DNA from: Eutreptiella sp. 'Long Island Sound 2002'
Lineage: Eukaryota; Euglenozoa; Euglenophyceae; Eutreptiales; Eutreptiaceae
Assembly: GCA_964036045.1 (NCBI GenBank)
Contig: OZ038387.1
Coordinates: 53,717,427-53,781,426, forward strand
DNA length: 64,000 nt
Direction of reading: 5' to 3'
Each line of letters starts with the position of its first letter. Positions within the stretch are counted from its first letter, which is position 1. The notes below the pieces were generated by a model. The model saw only the letters and a program-made list of their open reading frames with translations. It was not told the origin of the DNA and did no database searches. The translations under genes and the position numbers were made by a program. This document shows, piece after piece, positions 45,501-54,282 of the stretch.

Positions 45501-48500
45501 TAGGGCTTTCAACTGGGGGGGGGGGTCTGGGAAAAGGGCTCAATTGACAGGACCATCAATCAGTTATTATGAACTCTGGCGCCGAAAGCGCCGAGATTTT
45601 TTTTGAGCATAAAAAATGGGCGAATTTCTTTGTACCAAATACATGGCAAATGATGACTTTTCAGAACCCGCTCGACGCACTGATTCCAAAAATCCCATTT
45701 TCATTTTTTGCCTGTTTTTGGGTCTGGGTCACCTCCGAGGCCCGGGGGTCAATCTCGGTAGGATTTTGGGGTCCCATCAATTGAGCCCCTTTTTGAGTGG
45801 GTTGGGGGGGTCTAGCCAGGGGGCTCTATCCAGCCCCCCCGCCCCCAATGTCCAGTGGCGTCCTTTGTGAGCGATTTCTGTTTTATATCTCTGCAGGACA
45901 GGACCGCTTTGGAGTGACACAGTGAGAGTGACAGTGACAGGGACAGAATGTGACAGTGCCAGCGGTTTTGTCATGGAATAGGCATGAAAAATATGGAAAA
46001 AAGAGAGCTGGCCCTGGAGCCCCCCTCCAGAGTCCAGAGGGGGGCCAGAGGGGGGTTGGGTTGGGTTGAGCTGGCGGCCTCATGCAGGAGCAGGCCCTCG
46101 GGTGTGGGCTTCCGTCCCTGCCCCACCACGAGGCTGAACTACCTGACTGTCCGGTTCCAAGGCCGAGCGGACTGTCGACAGCCACCAGACCTCACCGAAG
46201 CGCAGGTGGGCGGAAGATACCGTCGTCCTGTGTGTAGGCGCGCGCGGGCAGGGGTGTGGGCGGGGCTACAGGGTGCAGGGTGTGAGGGGCACGGTGCCCT
46301 GGCCGCTCATAGCGCATGACAGGTCACACGGACATGCCGCGCCTGGCCCACACTACCACCGAGGCCTAGCCTCCTGGGTGCGCGTGCACACGCGTGTGCG
46401 TGTGGGCGTGTGTGCGCGCCGGCGTTCGTGGGCTGAGCGGAGGGGCTGGGCCTTGCGCGTGGGGGGCAAGTGTGGCCTGGTGCTCCAGGCCCGGTGGGGA
46501 GGCCATGGGAGCCTGACGCTGAGCCCACCGGGGAGTAGTGGGCCAGGGCATCGCATCCTCCTGGTCACAGAGACACGCTGCTCGCCCGTCCACGGGGACG
46601 GGTGTGCACCGGGCGCGACTGGGGCGGGGGGGCGCGCTCCTTGACTGCCTGTAGGTACAGGTGGCGCCGCCGTACTAGCTGGGTCCCACACTCCCACGGG
46701 CTGGGGCGTTGGTGGCAGGTGGAGGGGTCCCTGGGCGCGCTGAGCGCTTCCCTGCCCGGGGAGCTGCCCGGGCAGGTTCCCGGGTGCGGCGCTGCTGCCC
46801 CGTTAGTCCTGGGGGCCCGTAGGGCACACCACCGGAGTGGCCCCTCCAATTAGGGAAGGGGGGGGGGGCAGGGGCCGGCAGGTGGCTGTCTGGCCTCCAG
46901 GAGTCGCCCGCAACTGCACTGGAGTGCACGGGGCTGTGCTGGCCTGGGCGTCTGTGATGAAGTTGGAGGGGCGCGCGCACACCTGGAGGTTCCGAGGGCA
47001 GGCCGCTCAAGGGATACCCATAGCGGTCAAGTTGCGAGCCCTTCACAGCCTCCACTTTGCAAGCCCTGAGGGCGCCGACTCCGTGCACCCCTCCCGTCAG
47101 GGGCGCAGGTTGGGGGGGGGGGGTAGTGTGGTGGATGGGTCTACCTGTCCGTTCATTGGCTCGTGGTGCTCACTTGTTTGGGAGAGGAGGACAACCTGCT
47201 GGGTTACCATGCATTCCCAGATCCCAACATACTTGTCGTTCGGCGTCCGCCCCCTTACCGCGAGGGGAGGGACCTCGATCACCATGTGTCGGCCTGCAGT
47301 GAGGGTGCGTGGGCATGCTGAGGGGGGTGGGGTGCCAGGCTTGCTTGCGGTCCGGCCCCAATTCTGTTGGGGGGGGGGGGTAGTAACAGGTCTGGTCCCC
47401 TGTTTCCTGGTCCCCAAGGGGAACCAGCCCACGGCCTGCACCCTCGCTTTGTGGTGGCTGAAATTTGGGCCGACCGGGGGGCCAGAGGGGGGGTGGGGGG
47501 TGCGAAAGGGGCCCCCAAATAAACTTTTCGGGAGCCCAACCTGCCCAGTCCCTGGTCCCCAGCAGTGGGTCCGAGCACTCCCAACGAGAACACAGCAGAC
47601 GTAGACAGCCGGCAGCCCTGGGGTGGGCGCTGCACTTGCGGCACCGCCGTGCCATGCGGCTGAGGTGCGGCCTGCCCTGTGATGCTCCCCTTCTGGAGGG
47701 CACGGGCCCTGCCCTCGTCGGCGCATCGGATGCCATCGTTGAGCAGCTTGGCCAACCGCACGCCGCAGGTTTGGGGGATGGCCGCGCGCGCCATGCTGGC
47801 CCATTGGGGCCACCCGGTGGGCCGCCCGTGCCACCCATGCACACGGATATCTCTCGGGGACATTCGTTATGCGCCAACACGGTGGGTTTTGGCACTTCTC
47901 CTGGGTGGTGTGAACTTTTGGTCCAATGCACCAAAATTTCGTCCCGTTTTGGGGGGGGTATGTGTGTACTTTTTGAAATCTCGCACCCTCCAAAACGGGC
48001 GAAAATCTCAAACATGTTGTAAGAACAGCATGCAAACCTGGGTGTTTCAAATAGGCTTTTTCAATGGCTTTCCGAATACATCCCATATACCCCCCCCCCC
48101 CTACGGGACACACAGTGGGCACAAATCAGGCAACAATGCCGATGACCACCGAAAACGCACCGAGTTGGCGCATTCTGTACTGACCCCGAGAGATATGTGT
48201 GATGGAGGCGGGGGGGGGGGGGGGGCGCGGCACACCAGCACAACGGTCAACACCCAAATCAGCGCAGCCCACGCCAAACCCTCTCAACAAGCACCAGAGC
48301 AGCACAGGCAGTGCGAGAAGAGCGCAACACGCCCCAGAATAGCGCAAGCAGCACCGAAATCGCACGGCCAGCAATGGGGCCACCCCTGCACCCAGGCTGG
48401 CCTGGAGGGGGCTGGGGGGCTAGGGGATCCCATGGGGGGCTAGGTTTTCACTTTGGGGGGCTTGGGTCGATAGAGCCCCAAAAGACTGGGAGGGGGGAGG

Positions 48501-51500
48501 GCTCAATTGACAGACACCATTATCACTATTAAAAAGAAGCTGAGCAGTCACTTTTGGCAGGGGTTCTGCACTTGCGATTTTGTCCCTTTGGTGGGGAACC
48601 CCCAGCTCATGTGGTTCTAATGATACACCATGGTGGGGCACCACATACTTGTGTAGCCCGAATTGACTGCGGGCCTTGTGTCCTTCAACACAAATACCAC
48701 CGTCATTGGAACCACAGACGTCCCCGGGTCGGTTTTGGGGATTCCCGTCAATTGAGCCTTTTTTTGGGGGGGTGGGGGTTCCGCCCGGAGGGCTCTATCA
48801 ACCCCCCGTGCAGAAGTGACAGCCCGCCAAGCCAATGCGAGCTGGGCTGGCTTTTTTGGCAGATGTGGTGGGATGCCCGTGTACTCCAGGTTGGCCTAAG
48901 GTGTGGTGGGCCGTCTATGTACTGTATTGCATGCTTGCATTCTTTTGGCAATTGGGTGTTGAACCTTGTGCGGATACTGTGCGGCAGGTCACGGCGTGCA
49001 CCAACGGCAGAGTGGGTGTCGCTGCCCTGTGAGAATAACGAGTTTCTCAGTAAACACAAAGTGTTCCACGGCACAAAGCGCACCTGTGTGCGCTGAGCCA
49101 CGGGCCGCGGGTGGGTAGGTTTGGGTGTTTGCACCTACGTGGTTGGTCACTGGGGTGTATGTTGTAAGTCGTGTGATTTTTTTTTTTTTGCGGTCAATGT
49201 ATGTAACAAAAAATCGTCACGTCGTGTAATTTTTTTCCGGAAAGTCGTGTAAGCCCGTTACACACATTACCGCAAAAAGTAATAAAATGATAACAAAATT
49301 ACACGACTTGACAATTTTTTTTACACGTGTTTACCGCAAAAAAAAATTACACGACATGACAATTTTTTTGTGCACGACTTAACCACAAAATTTTTTTCCA
49401 CTTTTACCTAAAACAAAAAATGCATGCATGTAGCCACTGGGCCCACTTGTGGTCCACTTCTGATTTTGTCCCACGCTCTGAAGGGGGTCATTGAACCGCC
49501 TGGTGATGATTTGGAGGGCGTTCCTGAGCTTCCTTGCCCTCTTGAATCCCCCCCCAACAGCCAGGTTGAAGGTGCATTCCCGGGGATCGAGGAGAGTGTT
49601 CCGGCCACCCCCACCCCTCTGGAAGGCAAGTATACCACCCCCCTATTTTGAGGACGCCCGATCGCATGGTGACGTCCGAATTCACCGGGGGGGGGGGGGT
49701 CGGGGAAGGGGGGGGGCGATCCTACCGAGTTTTTCTGGGATCCTAACAAGTTTGGGGGGGGTCCCAGGGAGGTTTTGGTGCAAATTTGGGCCAAACCACC
49801 ATTAAAGTCGTGTTCTTTGACCCAAAAATACGAGGTAATGCCACCCTTGTTCAAAATTTTACCCTAGGAATGATCCCGACCCAGAACGGGGATGTTTTAG
49901 GAACAGGCTGCAGGGGGGTGTTTTGACCCCCTTGTGGGAATAGGGTAGCCCAGCCTAAAACTTTCAAATCGGGTAACCCCATGGCCCTTTTTGAGGTCGC
50001 CGAGTCCGAATATCATGGTGGTTTCACAGAAATTTTGCGGTATTTTTGAGAAAATGACTGTTCTACGTCGAAGAACGCACTCGGTAGGAATGTGCAAAGC
50101 TCGTTAAGATATGCCCTAACTGTGACGTGGCACCCACAAATTCGGAACACGCGACCTCAAAATAGGGGGGTGGTATACTTTGATTTCAGCATGGGTCCAC
50201 GCTGTCGAACTTCTGTGGTGCAACGCCTAAAAAGTAGGGGTACTTTCAGGTATCCTCAGGAGGATATCACCGCTAAGTTCACAAGTGGAAAGCCTAAGTA
50301 CCCCTACCTTTTAGGCGTTGCACCATAGAAGTTCGACAGTGTGGACCCATCGTGATATCAAAGTATACCACCCCCCTATTTTGAGGTCGCTTGTACCAAA
50401 TTTGTGGATGCCACGTCACAGTTCCGGCATATCAGAACGACTTTTGCAGATTCCTACCAACTGCGTTTTTCGACGTAGAACGGCGATTTTCTCAAAATAC
50501 TGCAAAATTGCGTGAAACCACCATGACATTCGGATTCAGCGACCTCAAAATAGGGTATGGGGTTACCCGACTTCAGGACTCTTTTCTTGGGCCTGATTTT
50601 GCTTCTATTGCCAATGACACCATGTGATACTATGGTATGTTGGCCGAGTCCCAACTAATTGGTGGCCACACAGAGTACTAGGTGCTCTGTGGACTCGGTG
50701 TCCCATCGTTATGGTGCGATGGGGTGCCGTACGGAACCGGCAATTGTACTTCGTGCGCTTGTATTGCAAAAGTTGCATGTTTTTTTTTTCCTTCAATTTT
50801 TCAATTTTTTCTATATTTTACACGACTTACCACGGAAAAAAAATTACACACATTTACCGCGAAAAAAAATTACACGACTTGACGATTTTCTTGTACACGA
50901 AGTACATATTTTATGCCAGTGGGCTGGTGGGCTTGTTGAAAGACGGACACCCCGTCTGACCGCTTTTCCTGTACTTGGCCTGTCTCCAGACGGGGGGACA
51001 TGGTGGCAAATGTGTTACCTGTGCTTTTGTTCGGTGCAGCCTTAGTTCATCGCACAAGCCCAAGCTCAACCGTAGAGAAGTGCCTCTGTCAAGGCCCGAG
51101 GGCTACACCACAGGCTGCCATCCCTCAGCAAGGGCCTGAGGCATAGATGTTCTGTCGGCGGCCCCTCGCCGTTCTGGCTTTTGGTGTCTTTATCCTCTCG
51201 TCGCCTGCTGCGGTCGCTGCTCTGTGGACTTTCGCACACACCGTCAGATCCATCCGATGCGGCACAGACCATCCAAGGGCCAGTTTGCCGCGTTGGATAT
51301 ATGTATCGCGGCGCCCAACCCAAGTTGACCCACAAACTATTTGTCCCTACGTTTTTGGCCAAGCGGACCCCACCCAAAGCGATTCCCGGGGAAAACGGAA
51401 TTTGTTTGCGTGACGCGACGCACACGCTCGGAGCGGAAAGCAGGTCTGGCCACTGGGGGGATCGCCTTCATTGGCTGCTGCCATTCTTTCTGGCAGCCTG

Positions 51501-52269
51501 AACCGCCTCAGTGGCCGGTCCGCCGACCTGACGATAGGGGCAGACGCCCGGTCACGTAGCCGTGAGACGCAGCCCCTGACCCTTCACCACCCATAGCCCC
51601 CCATTCCCCAACCCCTTTTTTGGTGGGCGAAAAAAAAAGAGCGACACTGTCTGCTGCACCTCTGCCCCATCCGTGCCGCATCGGGTGTGCCATCCCGCGC
51701 AGGTGAACTACGTGGGGAAGGGCTGCAATCTGCTGCAGTCCGGGTACGTCAACCACGGCTCTGCCTCGGTCATCACCAAGTTCCTGAACACCACGTGGCT
51801 GTGGGACCGCGTGCGCGTGTCCGGCGGCGCGTACGGCGGCTTCTGCGGCTACGACTCGCTGTCGGGGATGTACACGTGCCTCTCCTACCGCGACCCCAAC
51901 CTCCTCGCGACCCTTGACAACTACGACGCGATCCCGAAATTCCTCAAGGACGTCACGCTGGACGAGGACGCGCTGTCCAAGGCCATCATCGGGGCCATCG
52001 GGGCGGTCGACGCCCATCAGCTGCCGCCCGCGAAGGGCTACACGTCGCTGCTGCGGCATTTGCTGGGCCTGAGCGACGACCTGCGGCAGCAGCGCCGCGA
52101 CGAGATCCTGTCGACCACCGCGGCGCACTTCCGGGAGTTCGGCGAGGCGCTGCGCAGTGCCCAAGGGGGCGGGCGGTCGGTGGTGGTGGGGTCGGACGCC
52201 GCCGTCCGGCAGGCCAATCAGGACGGCGCCCACGGGGCCTTCACCGTGCGGCAAGTCTTCGAGGCGTAG
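26454..52269 (+). CDS. Presequence protease PreP, M16C zinc metalloprotease, seven exons
   Basis: Joined exons 26,454-26,993, 31,217-31,706, 35,365-35,828, 38,006-38,376, 43,338-43,644, 44,962-45,366 and 51,703-52,269 give 1,047 residues without a stop or frame break, close to the roughly 1,080 of plant PreP. The first about 50 residues are rich in Arg, Ser and Leu and lack acids (SLRSLQNAALQSLCRRLPAA), as in organellar targeting peptides. The inverted zinc motif HVLEH is at 130-134, the distal Glu ligand in VVFNEMKGVY is residue 230, and Arg897 and Tyr903 of RVRVSGGAYGG complete the active site from the C-terminal half. PreP degrades cleaved transit peptides and other short unstructured peptides in mitochondria and plastids. 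Junctions were set by ungapped alignment with the remembered plant family. An acceptor-like CCTTCCTTAG ending at 26,421 may close a 5' UTR intron. Confidence 0.93.
27116..27510 (+). repeat. GGTGT pentanucleotide satellite
   Basis: Perfect for about 31 units at 27,351-27,505, degenerate before that with a duplicated TTTTGAGTTGGGCTGGTATG segment. Followed by a unique module GCCGAAGGCGCTGTTACC to about 27,600 that recurs inverted at 27,974-28,083 and direct at 29,474-29,585. Confidence 0.95.
28084..28225 (-). repeat. Inverted GGTGT satellite (ACACC)
   Basis: About 21 perfect units at 28,090-28,193. With its flanking module it forms the reverse complement of 27,351-27,600, so the transcript could fold into a long hairpin. 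Confidence 0.95.
28226..29350. repeat. CAGTG-type minisatellite, 40-60-bp units
   Basis: Degenerate units with CACTGCC, GGGCAGTGGG and CTCCTTCAGTGCAC; a more regular section at 28,970-29,340 repeats GTTGGGGATCATCGGGCAGT. Self-complementary GGCAGTG/CACTGCC words recur throughout. Confidence 0.85.
29355..29475 (+). repeat. Third GGTGT/GGCGT satellite block
   Basis: Direct orientation, with GGCGT variants, followed by the module GCCGAAGGCGCTATTACC. Confidence 0.9.
29857..30140. repeat. 147-bp tandem duplication in intron 1
   Basis: Two units (GGCCACT.TTCCCGCA, GAGTCCCACAACT, GCGTTGGTGGGCCGGC) starting at 29,857 and 30,004, about 85 percent alike by eye. Confidence 0.8.
31217..31706 (+). CDS. 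PreP exon 2 (residues 181-343, codon 344 split)
   Basis: DFYNLVDVYLDAVFHP, EGWHYEIQDP, the zinc-ligand segment VVFNEMKGVYSNPESV, YGQDSGGDP and YYHPSNAWFWFYGDD. Acceptor CACAG|GACTTC, donor GCGAAG|GTGCGG, phase 1. Confidence 0.93.
31707..35364 (+). other. PreP intron 2 (3.7 kb)
   Basis: GT...AG. Contains an endonuclease-like relic (33,096-33,612), C and G runs (31,901-31,910, 32,511-32,524, 33,027-33,042) and degenerate GTGTGTATCCC-type repeats at 34,650-35,050. Otherwise no gene recognised. Confidence 0.8.
33096..33612 (+). pseudogene. Endonuclease/exonuclease/phosphatase-type relic
   Basis: In the frame starting about 33,328 it reads SARWLHVQLALSTGVAVLHL, QALYGIVNHP, LVERVLEYTG and HFLGGDLNM. 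The beta strand plus YG and the GGD.N motif are typical of the APE-like endonuclease of non-LTR retrotransposons. The part before it (33,138-33,360, acidic) lies in another frame. No reverse transcriptase is seen nearby, so it is a decayed insertion in the intron. Confidence 0.5.
35365..35828 (+). CDS. PreP exon 3 (codon 344 split, residues 345-498)
   Basis: LITLNWVLTDTKPPPDVQ, LGTSASPLHKALVDAGLG, DDDLLQPTFSVGL and ERNTGHFPRGLAYMLSALSQ. Acceptor GTCTCAG|ATCTC. The 3' end is CTTGCAG|GCATGC: only a GC donor keeps the ungapped fit KYEEALQ-SIKDRIA to the family. Confidence 0.88.
37011..37184. mobile_element. hAT-like MITE, copy 1
   Basis: CAGGGATGTATTAGAGC at the left end and CTTCTAACACACCCCTG at the right are inverted repeats. 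Flanks AGGATGGC and AGGATAAC agree at six of eight positions, suggesting a diverged 8-bp duplication. CAGGG ends and 8-bp duplications are typical of hAT elements. Confidence 0.65.
37637..37825. mobile_element. hAT-like MITE, copy 2
   Basis: CAGGGATGTATTAGAACGGC start, internal ATTTCAT...GAAATTATTGG-like and CTTTTGGGTTCCAGAC blocks shared with copies at 44,744 and 61,043, then CTTCTAATCCATCCCC. Its right end runs into the tandem array next to exon 4. Confidence 0.65.
37790..37989 (+). repeat. Pyrimidine-rich tandem array before exon 4
   Basis: Seven to eight units of 24-28 nt, each with CCCCTCCCCTCTTCTAATCC. This is the right end of the MITE multiplied. CTAAT in each unit fits a yUnAy branch-point pattern, and the array gives a polypyrimidine tract beside the 3' splice site at 38,005. 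Confidence 0.85.
38006..38376 (+). CDS. PreP exon 4 (residues 499-621, codon 622 split)
   Basis: SIKDRIARQEPLFQDAIKQY, the hinge helices (EEEVQGLIQHTTQLRDLQ), ETPDPPEALATVPCL and NGAQVITHDIFT. Acceptor CATCAG|AGC, donor ACCAG|GTCTCT, phase 2. Confidence 0.92.
38818..38935. repeat. CCAACCGCCA tandem repeat
   Basis: About a dozen degenerate 7-10-nt units of ACCAACCGCC. Confidence 0.85.
40792..40864. repeat. GT microsatellite
   Basis: About 36 GT units. Confidence 0.98.
40989..41056. repeat. GT microsatellite
   Basis: About 34 GT units. Confidence 0.98.
42484..42577. repeat. CA microsatellite
   Basis: About 47 CA units, complementary to the two GT tracts 1.4-1.7 kb upstream in the same intron; a short GT run follows at 42,768-42,783. 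Confidence 0.98.
43338..43644 (+). CDS. PreP exon 5 (codon 622 split, residues 623-724)
   Basis: GIAYIDVGFDLGALPLKYIP, LQEMGTEADDFVQLTQRIGR, TTGGIRTRTLISP and SGKCLAGQVPAMLDLMRDM. Acceptor CGCCAG|TGGT, donor GACAAG|GTCTGC, phase 0. Confidence 0.93.
44255..44608. mobile_element. Element D with CCCCCC..GTAT.AGCTA.GCC ends
   Basis: Left end CCCCCCCCTTCGTATCAGC is mirrored by GCGTAGCTTATACCCGGGGG at the right. Two internal copies of CTTGTCCAAGCTACAGTAGG, each followed by GGGACCGTAATAATT, lie at 44,282 and 44,530. A 21-bp palindrome GTACGTAATTCAATTACGTAC sits at 44,323-44,343. Related to the hairpin at 21,442. Confidence 0.55.
44744..44934. mobile_element. hAT-like MITE, copy 3
   Basis: CAGGGATGTATTAGAACGGC start and TTCCAACACATCCCTG end. 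CATCAGC occurs directly on both flanks (44,737-44,743 and 44,935-44,941), a convincing duplication. Ends 27 bp before PreP exon 6. Confidence 0.75.
44962..45366 (+). CDS. PreP exon 6 (residues 725-859)
   Basis: VRMHQLVLEEKADMESGL, YVSEQMGGLSYFQSLKELL, DDDWDSVLSDLQDMKRF and QALVVPTQ. Acceptor CCTGCAG|GTGCGC, donor ACCCAG|GTCCCG, phase 0. Confidence 0.93.
45536..45788. mobile_element. Element C, copy 1
   Basis: GGGCTCAATTGACAGG at the left and CCCATCAATTGAGCCC at the right are inverted repeats. A further GGGGGCTCTATCCAGCCCCC stretch follows to about 45,840, as in copy 2. Confidence 0.65.
48455..48807. mobile_element. Element C, copy 2
   Basis: About 65-bp inverted ends: GGGGGGCTTGGGTCGATAGA at the left against TCTATCAACCCCCC at the right, and GGCTCAATTGACAG against CCCGTCAATTGAGCC inside. 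A dispersed repeat F copy (48,629-48,712) is nested in the middle. Confidence 0.7.
48629..48712 (-). repeat. Dispersed repeat F, copy 2
   Basis: Matches 13,106-13,200. On the minus strand it reads GGTGGTATTTGTGTTGAAGG, then ACACAAGGCCCGCAGTCAATT, the B-box-like region being weaker than in copy 1. Confidence 0.45.
49165..50905. mobile_element. AT-ended element with TTACACGACTT motifs
   Basis: GTAAGTCGTGTGA near the left edge is mirrored by TTACACGACTTAC at 50,818-50,830. Inside both ends TTACACGACTT or its complement recurs in A/T runs (left 49,165-49,400, right 50,817-50,902). Right after the left end (49,431-49,485) comes one copy of the 85-bp unit of the 11,178 array (CCCACTTGTGG.CCACTTCTGATTTTG.CCC.CGCTCTGAAG). 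The interior holds a long foldback and no protein. Confidence 0.55.
49952..50590. repeat. Long imperfect inverted repeat (~300-bp arms)
   Basis: Left arm about 49,952-50,255 and right arm about 50,285-50,590 are reverse complements with roughly 80-90 percent identity by eye, sharing GGGTAACCCCAT, ATCATGGTGGTTTCAC-like, TTTGAGAAAAT, GTTCTACGTCGAA, ACTGTGACGTGGCA and GACCTCAAAATAGGGGGGTG. The centre is about 30 nt. A third partial copy (GTATACCACCCCCCTATTTT) is at 49,628-49,651. Confidence 0.85.
51703..52269 (+). CDS. PreP exon 7 (residues 860-1047 and stop)
   Basis: VNYVGKGCNLLQSGYVNHGS, TTWLWDRVRVSGGAYGGF with the catalytic Arg897 and Tyr903, LSYRDPNLLATLDNYD, AIIGAIGAVDAHQLP and YTSLLRHLLGLSDDLRQQRR. 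Acceptor CGCGCAG|GTGAAC; TAG at 52,267-52,269. Confidence 0.94.
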   Translation: MNYVGKGCNLLQSGYVNHGSASVITKFLNTTWLWDRVRVSGGAYGGFCGYDSLSGMYTCLSYRDPNLLATLDNYDAIPKFLKDVTLDEDALSKAIIGAIGAVDAHQLPPAKGYTSLLRHLLGLSDDLRQQRRDEILSTTAAHFREFGEALRSAQGGGRSVVVGSDAAVRQANQDGAHGAFTVRQVFEA

Positions 52270-54282
52270 GGCGTGCGGGCCGTACCCCCACCAGGCCTTT
52301 GCTGAGTGGGGGCGGGGGCTGGGGGTGACCCCCTGCCCTGGTGAGGGGATCTCAGTAGGATCCAGCCCCACATGCCAGTCAGCTCAGTAGGAGGCAGCCC
52401 CGCCCTATGGGCAACTGAGTAGGACCCAGCGCCATCCACAAGGCTCTTCACTAGGAACCCGCCCTGACCCCCCCCCCCCACTAAGCAAAGGCCTGACTCC
52501 CACGCGTCCGCGTGCCGGCCCAACGAGTGCATGTGCTAACCCCAAAGCAGTCATTTGCTGAAGGTGGGGTCTACCCACGGGGACGGGGGGGGGGTGAGGG
52601 CAGAAAAAGAGGTGGTCCTCCCCCCTTATCTGTTCCATATTTCAGTCTTCCGCAGAGGAAAATGTTTTTGGGTTCTCGGGTGGACGGGTCCAAAGAGAGG
52701 CCATTTACCTCCCCCCCTCCCCCCCGTTGGTCAGCAAATGACTGCCCCAAAGTCCTCTGAATCGAACGCGGGGACCTGGAACCGCGTGGATCTTGGAGCT
52801 GCGCCTTCTGAAGCCGGCACACTGTCCCGGTCCAGCCTGTGCAGCTCCGTGGGAGGCTGTGGTGCTCCAGCGCGACCCTGGGGCGCACGCCGCGTGGGTC
52901 ACTCCACCGTGGGGCAAGTGGGTAGAGGCGTTTGGGCTGGTGGGGGGGAGGGGGCAACGCGCCGAGGAGCAGGGCACATGGGCGGAAACGCAGCGAGGCG
53001 GGTTGTGGACGGCCTGAGGACGGAGGTGTGGGGACAGAGAAAACAGTCAAACGACCCCCACAACAACCAGCACAACCCCCAATACGCCAACTACTAGGCC
53101 CCGCTGATGTGCAAACGGCACATTCCGCCACGTCAAGCACAGCCCCGGCACACCAACCACTGGGCTCTGCGAACGCGGAAACGACACCGGCAGGAGCACC
53201 GGCCGCAGCGGCCGACAGAAAGCAGCGACCCGACGCAACATGCGAAGGGAAGAATGGGTGACTGTCCAGGGCCCCGTAAAGAAACAACACCCCGACGGAA
53301 TGTCACACGGGGGGTAGCAACCGGGAGCGGGTTGTGTGAATGAAGCCGCAACCCCCTCCCCCTCACCCTCTGGCACCGTGTTCTAATTTCCCCCACGGAG
53401 AGCACCCCACGAACTTCAGGGTCTGAGAGGGAGTGAATGTGGAGCCGGTCCGCGCTGGTAGTGCAGCGGACCCCGGGGGGCAGATTGGGAGTAGTGCGAT
53501 GGACATCCCACTCTCACCCACGACACCGCAACCCCCCGACAGTTACCCGCGCACCCATCAACGGGGAACGCTTTGGAGCCCTGGCTGCACGTGGACACCA
53601 CGCGGCCGAAGGGAGCAGCGACAGGCGTCCCACACTCACCCACAAGACCGCCGTGCCAGACCTCCGTCCGTTTGGTTACCCCCCACAGGCACGGTCACCA
53701 GGCAGGCCTCCACAAAACACAAGCAAGTGCGTGAATCGGGAAGTAAGACCCAGCAAACCTGCTCTGCTTTTGCGGTTCAACCCCGGCACCACACACACAC
53801 ACTTGCGAAGGCGTTTTTGTGTTGGGGGGGGGGGGGGCGACTTCGTGCGACATGTGCGGCAGACGAGCCACGAGAGGCTTGGGGGGCTGTGGGGTGGGGG
53901 GGCTCAGATGCAGGCAAAAGGCTGCTCCGATGTAGCCTGACGCCCCAAATCATCGCTGCATTTCGGCCTTGAGAACGGGCCGGTTCCTTCAGAACGCATT
54001 TGTCCCTGGGACCAAGACCCAACACGACCGCGCCGCATGCAACGATGCACATGCCTCTGTCGATCTGCACAAGTAAATCTCAATGCTCCAGCTGATGGTG
54101 CCCACCAGCCCGTTTCCTCGGTCTTTTGGTCACCCCCTCCAACCCCACCCCACCCCCATTCGGCTGTGCATTCCCGGTTTGTTTTGTGCCGTGGCGTTGG
54201 TCGCCACCCTGAACATCCATCACAGTGTTCTAGAGGGCAGTGAGTTGAATCCGGCTGATCTCGTATGTACAATCAGTTGGGG
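52270..54282. other. Downstream of PreP, no gene recognised
   Basis: A degenerate CTCAGTAGGA.CCAGCCCC repeat (52,347-52,470) follows the stop, probably in or just past the 3' UTR; no polyadenylation signal could be assigned. The rest has G/C runs and chance frames. Confidence 0.4.

Larger units (their letters stand above)
45367..51702 (+). other. PreP intron 6 (6.3 kb)
   Basis: GT...AG. Contains two GGCTCAATTGAC elements (45,536; 48,455), the AT-ended element (49,165-50,905) with a large foldback, and G/C runs. Long overlapping open frames at 46,000-48,100 on both strands carry no recognised domain. Confidence 0.8.

Noticed and set aside
47097-48122. 341-residue minus-strand ORF in PreP intron 6
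   Set aside because: Pro/Gly/Arg-rich, overlaps equally long frames on other frames and has no domain; expected in GC-rich, stop-poor DNA.
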